From positions 1 to 6,444 of the forward strand of contig JANYCL010000161.1 of the NCBI GenBank assembly GCA_025360355.1: 6,444 nucleotides of DNA, given 5' to 3'. The translations under genes and the position numbers were made by a program. The notes below the pieces were generated by a model, which had not been told where the DNA came from, made no database searches, and was given only the letters and a program-made list of their open reading frames with translations. Below are positions 1 through 6,232 of this stretch, piece after piece. The DNA comes from Sphingobacteriaceae bacterium. Lineage in GTDB: Bacteria; Bacteroidota; Bacteroidia; B-17B0; Aurantibacillaceae. Position 1 is the stretch's first letter; the number at the start of each line of letters is the position of its first letter.

Positions 1-1
1 T

Positions 2-61
2 GTTACCGATGTATTTGGTAAGTCGCACGAGATAAAAGGACACGTAACCCTCATAAGATAA
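2..61 (+). CDS. C-terminal end of an upstream gene (partial)
   Basis: An open frame enters from the left edge and stops at TAA 59-61, giving the 19-residue tail VTDVFGKSHEIKGHVTLIR. A strong intrinsic terminator begins 16 bases after the stop, which supports this being the true end of a plus-strand gene. The tail is too short to assign a family. The frame is chosen because it is the one that reads to a stop directly in front of the terminator; another frame already stops at 19-21. Confidence 0.55.
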   Translation, partial: VTDVFGKSHEIKGHVTLIR

Positions 62-77
62 ATCATAGTTTTTAATT

Positions 78-110
78 AAAAAGCTGCCTCAAAAAGGCAG
101 CTTTTTTTTT
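78..110 (+). terminator. Rho-independent terminator
   Basis: A 12-bp perfect stem (78-89 AAAAAGCTGCCT with 95-106 AGGCAGCTTTTT) encloses a 5-base CAAAA loop, and the T run continues to 110. The core GC-rich part is GCTGCC/GGCAGC. It ends transcription of the gene that stops at 61 and insulates the sensor phosphatase gene from it. The A run on the left arm means it could also work weakly from the other strand, but no minus-strand gene is seen to use it. Confidence 0.93.
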
Positions 111-150
111 GAAGGTGAACAAGGCTATTAACTACCGAAGCAATTTTAAT

Positions 151-158
151 TATATTTA
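151..158 (+). promoter_or_regulatory. Possible Bacteroidota-type -7 element (weak)
   Basis: TATATTTA matches the Bacteroidota housekeeping -7 consensus TAnnTTTG at every fixed position except the last. It lies only 5 bases before the start codon, so transcription would begin at or just inside the start. No clear TTG-type -33 element is found at the usual distance upstream. Since a terminator sits just before, some promoter must lie between about 110 and 164, and this is the best candidate I see. Confidence 0.3.
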
Positions 159-163
159 CATCA

Positions 164-2281
164 ATGAAACGGTCGTTTAATTTATTCCTGTTTTTGATCA
201 TTCTGAATTTATCTCAGAATTTTTGTCTCGGACAATCCAAGCAACTTGATTCGCTTGAGACCGTTTTAAAAACAGCAAAGCAAGATACGAATCGCGTTAA
301 GCTTTTGATAAAAATTGCTAACCGTTATAGATCTGTCGATCCCGAAAAAACAGTTAGTTATTCCAAACAGGCATTACAATTATCAGAGAGCATTCATTAC
401 ACAAACGGGATCTTTAAAAGTTTCGAAACACTTATACATGGAATGCTCTATAGCAATCAATATAAAGAAGCTTTACCATTCTTAAAAAAATGGGAAACGG
501 CTTGTGATTCTAAAGGCGATCTTATTGAAAAAGCCCAATGTTTGAACATGAAAGGACAAATATATGCGCAGCTTGGCGACTATTCTAAATCCGTAGAAAA
601 TTTCTTTGCAGCAATTAAACTTGATGAAACGGCTGATGATAAAGATGCGCTTGCGAGTGATTATGGGAATATTTCTTTGGTTTATGAAGACATGAAAAAT
701 TACCCGACCGCTTTAGAATATATTGCTAAAGCAATGAAGATGGATTCCATAATGGATAATAAAAAAGGATATGCTAACGCTATAGGAAACTTAAGTAATA
801 TATATGACGAGATGGGTGATCATAAAAAAGCCTTGATCTACGCTCTCCGTTTTTTATTATTAGAACAGGATCTGGGTAATGAAGCGCGTGTAGCAGCAGC
901 ATTATCAAATATTGGAAGTATTTATGACGCGATGAATGAACATGAAAAAGCCATCGAATACTACATGAAATCTTTGCCTCTTGCTGAAAAAGTTGGTAAC
1001 GATGATATTATAATCGCGAATCAACTTAATATCGGTAATTGGTACATTGACAGATCTCAATTCACACAAGCAATTGAAATGCTGAAAAGAGCAACTGCTT
1101 TAGCTATTGAAACCGGATCTAAACCTCACATAAGTGAATGTTACAGATTACTCGCTTTGGCTTATAACGGACAAAAAGATTTTGCAAAAGCTTATGAATA
1201 CTTAGATAAGTTTGATCAGTTAAGAGATACATTGCTCAATGAAGAAAATACACGACAAATAAATCAAATGTCGGCGATGTATGAAAAAGACAAGCAGCAA
1301 ATTAAAATTGATGCCCTCGAAAAAGAAAAAACGCTGTCTAGCCAAATAATTGAAAAACAGAATAATTTCCGCAACGTACTTATTTTGGTAGTTGTGCTGA
1401 TTGTTTTATTGGCTGTAGCTTTGTTCATCGGATTTAATAATAAAAGAAAAGACAACCGCTTACTTGAACTAAGGAATGTAGAAATTCAAAAACAAAAAGA
1501 AATAATTACCGAATCAAATAAAAGCATGACGGATAGTATTAATTACGCTAAAAGAATTCAGGAATCTGTTCTGCCAGCTAAAGAAGTAAAATACAATCTT
1601 TTTCCGGACGCTTTTGTATTGTATCAGCCCCGCGATATTGTGAGCGGAGATTTTTATTGGTTTGCAGAAAAAAATAATAAACGGATAATAGCAGCAGTTG
1701 ATTGTACAGGTCATGGTGTACCCGGCGCATTTATGAGTATGGTGGGAATTGGTCAACTCAATAATATCGTGCTGCAAAATAATATTACCAAACCGGCAGA
1801 AATTTTAAATCAGCTTCAGATCAATATTCATTCCGCATTAAAACAAAATAATAAAGATACAAGTGCGAAAGATGGTATGGATATTGCAATTTGCACTTTT
1901 GATAAGGAAAATAAAAAGATAGAGTTTGCAGGAGCTAACAGGCCATTAATAATAATTAATAAACAAAAAAATACCTTAAGCACTATTGACCCTGATCATT
2001 TTTCAATTGGCGGAACGGATGATATAGAAAAAACATTCACTAATCATGTTCTGGATCTTTCATCCGGGGATTGCTTTTATATTTTTACTGACGGATTTGC
2101 GGATCAGTTTGGTGGTGCAAAAGGAAAAAAATTCCGGATAAAAAATTTAAAAGAACTATTACTTTCTATTTCTCAAAAGAAAATGAGCGAACAGGAAGAA
2201 ATTCTAAGTAAGATCTTTACAGAATGGAAAGGAAATTTAGAACAGGTAGACGACATCCTTGTGATCGGCATTAGAGCGTAA
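164..2281 (+). CDS. TPR sensor protein with one membrane helix and a SpoIIE (PP2C-type) phosphatase domain
   Basis: This is a 705-residue membrane sensor phosphatase. Residues 1-23 form a signal peptide (MKRSFNLFLFLIILNLSQ..). Residues about 40-355 are TPR helices with a strict 40-residue period (GQIY 131, ISLVY 170, SNIY 211, GSIY 251, GNWY 291, LALAY 330). A coiled coil (about 357-402) leads to a membrane helix at 405-424. Positive residues (KRK) follow the helix, which puts the TPR part in the periplasm and the C-terminus in the cytoplasm. The linker D457-S-I-N-Y-A-K-R-I-Q466 precedes the phosphatase, about 475-705. All expected metal-binding acids are visible: D496 in VSGDFYWF, D513 in VDCTGHG, D643 in FTDGFAD, and D696/D697 in QVDDILVIG. 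In this family the domain typically removes phosphate from Ser/Thr of STAS anti-anti-sigma proteins; no such partner lies in this window, so the target is unknown. The ATG is followed directly by the signal peptide and has no Shine-Dalgarno, as is usual in Bacteroidota. It stands alone between a terminator and a convergent gene. Confidence 0.93.
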   Translation: MKRSFNLFLFLIILNLSQNFCLGQSKQLDSLETVLKTAKQDTNRVKLLIKIANRYRSVDPEKTVSYSKQALQLSESIHYTNGIFKSFETLIHGMLYSNQYKEALPFLKKWETACDSKGDLIEKAQCLNMKGQIYAQLGDYSKSVENFFAAIKLDETADDKDALASDYGNISLVYEDMKNYPTALEYIAKAMKMDSIMDNKKGYANAIGNLSNIYDEMGDHKKALIYALRFLLLEQDLGNEARVAAALSNIGSIYDAMNEHEKAIEYYMKSLPLAEKVGNDDIIIANQLNIGNWYIDRSQFTQAIEMLKRATALAIETGSKPHISECYRLLALAYNGQKDFAKAYEYLDKFDQLRDTLLNEENTRQINQMSAMYEKDKQQIKIDALEKEKTLSSQIIEKQNNFRNVLILVVVLIVLLAVALFIGFNNKRKDNRLLELRNVEIQKQKEIITESNKSMTDSINYAKRIQESVLPAKEVKYNLFPDAFVLYQPRDIVSGDFYWFAEKNNKRIIAAVDCTGHGVPGAFMSMVGIGQLNNIVLQNNITKPAEILNQLQINIHSALKQNNKDTSAKDGMDIAICTFDKENKKIEFAGANRPLIIINKQKNTLSTIDPDHFSIGGTDDIEKTFTNHVLDLSSGDCFYIFTDGFADQFGGAKGKKFRIKNLKELLLSISQKKMSEQEEILSKIFTEWKGNLEQVDDILVIGIRA

Positions 2282-2293
2282 ATACAGTAAAAA

Positions 2294-2839
2294 TTACTTG
2301 TCAATCATTGAAGCGACCAAAGCCTCTCTGATATTGTAAAAATATTTCTCATCTAAATTAAAATTTTCTTTTTGGGGGTCGTAATAAATAACCGCTACCG
2401 GAAAATCAATAAGATCCGAATCAAATATTTTTGCTTCTATCAAGCTTATTGGCGGACCAATTTCGAAGGATAGATCATAGTGACTCAAACTATATCTATT
2501 TCCCATCGGGATCCAAGTGTTGATACTGATCACTTTTTCAATGCTTTCATCATTTTTTATTTTTATCGCATACCAGCTATTTTCTTTCAATAAAAATTTA
2601 AAAGACTTTCCCTCTTTAACAGTAATAGACTCCATTTCTCTATTCTCAAGAACAAGACTTATCGTATATTCGTTGGAGGTTTTCGTATCACCCTTTTGCA
2701 GTTTGCAGTTTAACTCAAGATAATTGGTAGCATTTGATGGCGCATCCTGAAGTTGTTCAGAAGATTGCGAAAAAACACAAAGTTGAATTGAAACTAATAG
2801 CATTACTAATACTGATCTTCTTACTTTAATTGCTTTCAT
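2294..2839 (-). CDS. Secreted protein of unknown function
   Basis: The product is 181 residues with a signal peptide (about 1-25, ending VFSQ), so it is exported to the periplasm or beyond. No lipobox is seen at the cleavage site. The mature part looks mainly beta: alternating hydrophobic strands (YTISLVLENRE, SITVKEGKSFKFLL, WYAIKIKND, EKVISINTWIP). It ends with a conserved-looking segment DFPVAVIYYDPQKENFNLDEKYFYNI. From memory, Bacteroidota genomes hold many small exported proteins with this kind of beta-sandwich-like region and a 'DFPVA.VYF' tail, none with an assigned function known to me. The start codon follows an A-rich leader rather than a Shine-Dalgarno. The gene is convergent with the sensor phosphatase gene (12-base gap, no room for a separate terminator) and divergent from the TPR operon, with which it may share the control region 2840-3033. 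Confidence 0.8.
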   Translation of the reverse strand: MKAIKVRRSVLVMLLVSIQLCVFSQSSEQLQDAPSNATNYLELNCKLQKGDTKTSNEYTISLVLENREMESITVKEGKSFKFLLKENSWYAIKIKNDESIEKVISINTWIPMGNRYSLSHYDLSFEIGPPISLIEAKIFDSDLIDFPVAVIYYDPQKENFNLDEKYFYNIREALVASMIDK

Positions 2840-3033
2840 TTTTTTTAGTTTTAATTGTTACTAATAAATTCTACAGGTGGTTGGGCAACATAAATATTTA
2901 AATATCAAGTTAGGTCACAATTTTGATACAATCACCATGGGAACGAATTTTAGGTAATTCTACCTTTCAATTTTTTAGGGTAGTTCTACCTTTTTTTCTT
3001 ATTTTTATACTGTTAGATATCATTAATACTATT
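2840..3033. promoter_or_regulatory. Divergent intergenic control region
   Basis: These 194 bases separate the minus-strand secreted-protein gene from the plus-strand TPR operon and must hold both promoters. The stretch is very T/A-rich. I see no confident TAnnTTTG plus TTG promoter pair on either strand. The clear structure is a pair of near-palindromic boxes nearer the operon (2953-2967 and 2979-2993), listed separately. No coding potential that I would support lies here, although the frame of the downstream gene happens to stay open through part of it. Confidence 0.6.
2953..2993 (+). repeat. Two tandem 15-bp near-palindromic boxes, candidate operator
   Basis: GGTAATTCTACCTTT (2953-2967) and GGTAGTTCTACCTTT (2979-2993) differ at one base and lie exactly 26 bp apart. 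Each is a near palindrome: GGTA and TACC arms around a 4-base ATTC or GTTC centre. The second box is followed by a run of T. They lie 41-81 bases before the TTG start of the first TPR operon gene. Two spaced copies of an inverted repeat suggest binding of a dimeric regulator. A weak RNA hairpin with a T tract (leader attenuation) is an alternative reading. The regulator is unknown. Confidence 0.5.
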
Positions 3034-4353
3034 TTGAAAAGATCCTTACTAATATTATTTCTTTTTCCCTGTTTTTTGTTTGGACAGAACATTGACTCTC
3101 TTAAACTCGCCCTTAAGAATGCGAAACACGATACAGCCCGTTGTAATATTCTCTTTACCCTCGCTGAAACTGCCAGCGATGAAGAGTGGCCGGCATTTAA
3201 TGAGCAATTAAAAAAATTAGCGGAAAAAAAACTTGCTGCTAATTCATTACCAAAAAAATTCTATTTAAAGCATCTAGCCTTTGCATTGAATAATGTTGGT
3301 GTTTATTGTGATTATAAAGGCGACATCCCCGCTTCGTTAGAAAATTTTCATAAAGGGTTAAAGATCCTTGAAGAATTAGGCTACAAAAAAGAAGCCGCAA
3401 ATACATTGAATAATATTGCCGGCGTATATAAAGAACAAGGCGATTTTGTAAACGCGCTCAATTATTTTGACAGAAGTTTAAAGATCTCAGAAGCTATAAA
3501 CGACAAACAAGGAATTGCTGAAGCGCTCATGAATTCAGGAGTTATTTATCAGGACGAAAAGAATATTTCAAAAGCATTAGATAATTTTAATAAGAGTTTA
3601 AAGATCCAGGAAGAGATCGGATATAAAGAAGGATTAGCAATGACACTAAATAATATGGGCATGGTTTATTCTGAACAAAAAGATTTCAATAAAGCTTTAG
3701 ATCATTTTCAAAACAGCGTAAAACTTCAGGAAGAGATAGGCGATAATTACGGTATTTCCAATTCGCTTGCCAACATTGCCAGCGTTTTGATCAAAACTAA
3801 AAAGTTAGATGAAGCATTAACAGTTGCAATAAAAGGAATGCAAATATCAAAAGAATTAGGTTATCCTGCCGCCATACAAAGATCTGCAACTATGTTGGTG
3901 TCGGTTTACATGCATCAAAAAAAATACAAAGAAGCTTTTGGAATGTATGATCTCGAAGTTAATATGAAAGACAGTATTAACAATGAAGAAACACAAAAAT
4001 CTGCTCTCAGAAAACAAATGCAATACGATTATGAAATAAAAGCGCGCGAATTGAAGAATGAACAGGACAAAAAAGACATTCTTGCAAAGGAAGAGTTAAA
4101 ACAAAAAGAAAAACAACGCAACTATTTCATCATTGGTTTTGGTTTAGTGATAATGCTCGCTTTATTTATTTTCAGGAGCTACAGACAGAAACAAGGAGCT
4201 AATCTTATCATCACAAAACAAAAGCTCGAAGTTGAAGAAAGCCGTAAAGAGATCATCGATAGCATTCATTACGCCAAAAGAATTCAGAAAGCACAAATGC
4301 CTTCTAATAATTACATAGAAAAGAATTTAAACCGCTTGCAAAATAAAGGATGA
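3034..4353 (+). CDS. TPR membrane protein with SpoIIE-type linker but no output domain (first copy)
   Basis: From the TTG at 3034 the product has 439 residues. This start is chosen because TTG-AAA-AGA gives MKRSLLILFLFPCFLFGQ, a signal peptide that aligns with MKRFIFIFLIFPLFTIGQ of the next gene. The frame is open further up, but that extension puts a spurious hydrophobic stretch before the signal peptide. Residues 20-34 carry the family segment DSLKLALKNAKHDT. TPR units with a 40-residue period follow (ALNNVGVY 84, TLNNIAGVY 124, ALMNSGVIY 164, TLNNMGMVY 204, SLANIASVL 244). A charged coiled coil (about 317-362) leads to a membrane helix at about 364-380, followed by RSYRQKQ. The expected layout is TPRs in the periplasm and a short tail inside. 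The tail holds KEIIDSIHYAKRIQKAQMPS (405-424) and then ends at residue 439, where SpoIIE proteins would continue into the phosphatase. The stop overlaps the next start by ATGA, so translation is probably coupled. Confidence 0.88.
   Translation: MKRSLLILFLFPCFLFGQNIDSLKLALKNAKHDTARCNILFTLAETASDEEWPAFNEQLKKLAEKKLAANSLPKKFYLKHLAFALNNVGVYCDYKGDIPASLENFHKGLKILEELGYKKEAANTLNNIAGVYKEQGDFVNALNYFDRSLKISEAINDKQGIAEALMNSGVIYQDEKNISKALDNFNKSLKIQEEIGYKEGLAMTLNNMGMVYSEQKDFNKALDHFQNSVKLQEEIGDNYGISNSLANIASVLIKTKKLDEALTVAIKGMQISKELGYPAAIQRSATMLVSVYMHQKKYKEAFGMYDLEVNMKDSINNEETQKSALRKQMQYDYEIKARELKNEQDKKDILAKEELKQKEKQRNYFIIGFGLVIMLALFIFRSYRQKQGANLIITKQKLEVEESRKEIIDSIHYAKRIQKAQMPSNNYIEKNLNRLQNKG
3358..3606 (+). 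repeat. 120-bp tandem repeats at DNA level within the first TPR copy
   Basis: The 9-mer TTAAAGATC recurs at 3358, 3478 and 3598, exactly 120 bases apart. It is the start of the helix-B codons (LKI) of successive TPR units. The surrounding bases are partly conserved too. The repeats are diverged enough to be stable, but they are possible sites for slippage or unequal recombination that changes the TPR number. Confidence 0.7.
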
Positions 4354-5663
4354 AAAGATTTATTTTCATATTTTTAATTTTTCCTCTGTTTACAATCGGA
4401 CAGGATTCTAGTGCTGAGCTTAACCGAACTATCGACTCCTTAAAACTTGCCCTTAAATACGCAAAACATGATACTACTAAATTAATTTTAAGGACATCTA
4501 TCGGAGAAGCAACTTCTAATTTTAGAATTGGCTTTTGGGATAGTCTTTACCGGGATTCGAAAAAGTTGAATTACGCATTAATTGAAACAGCAGCGCTTAA
4601 CAACATTGGATATCTTTATAACAACGAAGGTAACATACCAAAGGCATTAGAATATTATCACAAAAGTTTACAGATCCAGGAAGAGGCCGGTGATAAAAGC
4701 GGAATAGCATTATTGCTAAATAACATTGGGGGAATTTATAAAGAACAAGGTGACATCCCAAAAGCATTGGAGTATTGGAATAAGAGTTTAAAGATCAAAG
4801 AAGAGATCGGAGATAAAGAAGGAATATCTAATTCCTTAAATAATATTGGCGTTATTTTTGAGGAACAGGGGAATATTTCAAAAGCAATGGAATATTATCA
4901 GAGAGGTTTAAAGATCAATGAAGATATCGGAAATAAAGAAGGAATATCGTATTCTCTTAGCAACATTGGGCTTATTTACGGCAACCAAGGCGACTACCAT
5001 AAAGCCGTAGAATGTTACCAAAAGAGTTTGAATATCTATGAAGAAACCGGTGATAAAAGCGGAATGGCATTTGGTTTAAACTGTATTGCTAATTTATTTA
5101 TTAAAAAAGGAAATCTAACAGAAGCGCTTTTGTCGGCTCAAAAAGGAATGGCATTAGCCAGAGAAGTGGAATTTCCGCTGGATATAAAGAATTCAGCTAA
5201 TACATTAAAGCGGATCTTCCAAAAACAAAACAAGTTCAAAGAAGCTATTGAAATGTACATGCTCGAAGTTAAAATGAAAGATAGTATCAAAAATGAAGAA
5301 ACACAAAAGGCCGCGATCAAAAAACAAATGCAATACGACTATGAAACAAAAGCAAGGGAATTAAAAAATGCGCAGGATAAAAAAGATATTATTACAAAAG
5401 AAGAATTAAAACAAAGGGAAAAAGAACGGAATTATTTTATTGTTGGATCTGGATTGATGATCATCCTCGCCTTATTTATTTTCAAAGGTTACAGACAGAA
5501 ACAAAAAGATAATGTATTGATTAATAAGCAGAAATTGGAAGTAGAAGAAAGCAGGAAAGAGATCATAGACAGCATTAACTATGCTAAACGGATCCAGAAA
5601 GCGCATTTACCTTCGGAGGCATACATTACAAAAACATTTAACAGGTTAAAGAACATCTCATGA
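4350..5663 (+). CDS. TPR membrane protein with SpoIIE-type linker but no output domain (second copy)
   Basis: This 437-residue product is a close paralogue of the preceding one over its full length. A signal peptide (1-17, ending TIGQ) is followed by DSLKLALKYAKHDT (29-42). TPR units begin at about residue 81 with an exact 40-residue period: ALNNIGYLY 82, LLNNIGGIY 122, SLNNIGVIF 162, SLSNIGLIY 202, GLNCIANLF 242. Their pattern, GDK-GI....NNIG.IY.EQG-I.KALEYY.KSLKI, is typical of TPR_12-like arrays that bind peptides or proteins. A coiled coil (about 315-360), a membrane helix (about 362-378) and a basic KGYRQKQK stretch follow. The cytoplasmic tail has KEIIDSINYAKRIQKAHLPS (403-422) and ends SEAYITKTFNRLKNIS. 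No catalytic domain is present. The start ATG overlaps the previous stop (ATGA), and its own stop overlaps the next start the same way. It is about 10 residues shorter than the first copy between the signal region and the first TPR. Confidence 0.9.
   Translation: MKRFIFIFLIFPLFTIGQDSSAELNRTIDSLKLALKYAKHDTTKLILRTSIGEATSNFRIGFWDSLYRDSKKLNYALIETAALNNIGYLYNNEGNIPKALEYYHKSLQIQEEAGDKSGIALLLNNIGGIYKEQGDIPKALEYWNKSLKIKEEIGDKEGISNSLNNIGVIFEEQGNISKAMEYYQRGLKINEDIGNKEGISYSLSNIGLIYGNQGDYHKAVECYQKSLNIYEETGDKSGMAFGLNCIANLFIKKGNLTEALLSAQKGMALAREVEFPLDIKNSANTLKRIFQKQNKFKEAIEMYMLEVKMKDSIKNEETQKAAIKKQMQYDYETKARELKNAQDKKDIITKEELKQREKERNYFIVGSGLMIILALFIFKGYRQKQKDNVLINKQKLEVEESRKEIIDSINYAKRIQKAHLPSEAYITKTFNRLKNIS
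4668..4916 (+). repeat. 120-bp tandem repeats at DNA level within the second TPR copy
   Basis: TTACAGATC at 4668 and TTAAAGATC at 4788 and 4908 are spaced by exactly 120 bases and are embedded in longer similar blocks such as AAAGAAGGAATATC (4816 and 4936). The same 9-mer marks the TPR units of the preceding gene, so repeats are shared both within and between the two genes. Confidence 0.7.
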
Positions 5664-6232
5664 AATTGAATCATCCGCAATTAGCTGATCTTTTAAAACA
5701 AGCCTACTCCGCCGAGCGAGCTGCTGCATTTGCTTATATCGGTCATGCGGGTTCAGTAAAAGATAAAGTCGCTAAAATTGCTATTAAACAAATTGAAGAT
5801 GATGAATGGAATCACCGCAAGGAAGTTTTGGAAATAATGAACGAATATGATATTCCGATTTCCAAATGGTATGAATTCAGATTTTATGTTGTGGGGAAAA
5901 TAATTTGGTATAGTTGTTATGTGATCGGCTGGTTCATGCCTTATTATTTTGCGGGAAGATTAGAAAGCGGCAACGTGTGTGAATATTTTAGAATGAAAAT
6001 TTGGTTCAATGAAATGGGAATAACAAAGCACGACCAAATTTTGTACGACATGGGCATAAAAGAAAAAGAACATGAAGTTTATTTTCTGGAACAAATAAAA
6101 AACAACAAGCTCCTCCCCTTTTTCGAAAAATTATTTAACTGGGGAAACAAAGAGAGTTTTAATAATATCGATCTTGATAAAAAATACCCTCTCGAGAGAT
6201 CGGATGTGTATTGTAAGAAAGAGGAAAAATGA
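5660..6232 (+). CDS. Ferritin-like diiron protein, Coq7 (demethoxyubiquinone hydroxylase)-like
   Basis: The 190-residue product has the two-half ligand pattern of ferritin-like diiron proteins. The first half has E19 in SAERAAAFAY and E49-W-N-H52 in IEDDEWNH. The second has E102 or E108 in LESGNVCEY and E135-K-E-H138 in KEKEHEVYF. Between the halves, residues 73-98 are hydrophobic and aromatic (FYVVGKIIWYSCYVIGWFMPYYF), as in Coq7-type proteins that sit on the membrane face. There is no signal peptide, so it should be cytoplasmic. Coq7 hydroxylates a demethoxyquinone in ubiquinone synthesis. Bacteroidota generally make menaquinone, so that reaction is doubtful here and a different oxidation, or oxygen or peroxide handling, is possible. 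The start ATG lies in an ATGA overlap with the second TPR gene, and the stop sits in another ATGA, so it is most likely translated from the same mRNA. The family call rests on the ligand spacing and overall pattern, not a search. Confidence 0.75.
   Translation: MKLNHPQLADLLKQAYSAERAAAFAYIGHAGSVKDKVAKIAIKQIEDDEWNHRKEVLEIMNEYDIPISKWYEFRFYVVGKIIWYSCYVIGWFMPYYFAGRLESGNVCEYFRMKIWFNEMGITKHDQILYDMGIKEKEHEVYFLEQIKNNKLLPFFEKLFNWGNKESFNNIDLDKKYPLERSDVYCKKEEK

Noticed and set aside
123..136. GGCTATTAACTACC before the sensor phosphatase gene as a third copy of the operator-like box
   Set aside because: The arms match only partly and the centre is one base longer, so the likeness is too weak to claim shared control.
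1264..1777. Minus-strand open frames of 63 and 87 codons inside the sensor phosphatase gene
   Set aside because: They lie opposite well-supported TPR/SpoIIE coding sequence, including catalytic motifs, and show no recognisable protein features of their own.
2282..2293. Bidirectional terminator between the convergent genes
   Set aside because: The gap is only 12 bases and I find no stem with a T run across the two gene ends.
2517..2723. Plus-strand 68-codon frame opposite the secreted-protein gene
   Set aside because: It is antisense to a gene with a convincing signal peptide and has no start context or family resemblance.
2953..2993. NarL-type heptamer pair as the identity of the near-palindromic boxes
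   Set aside because: NarL sites have TAC..GTA facing outward, while here the arms are GGTA..TACC, so the regulator family cannot be named.
2923..3033. In-frame extension of the first TPR gene with a hydrophobic stretch
   Set aside because: The hydrophobic residues come from T-rich intergenic DNA containing the operator-like boxes. The paralogue has no counterpart, and the MKRS signal peptide lies downstream.
5138..5320. Minus-strand 60-codon frame inside the second TPR gene
   Set aside because: It is antisense to conserved TPR and coiled-coil coding sequence shared with the paralogue.
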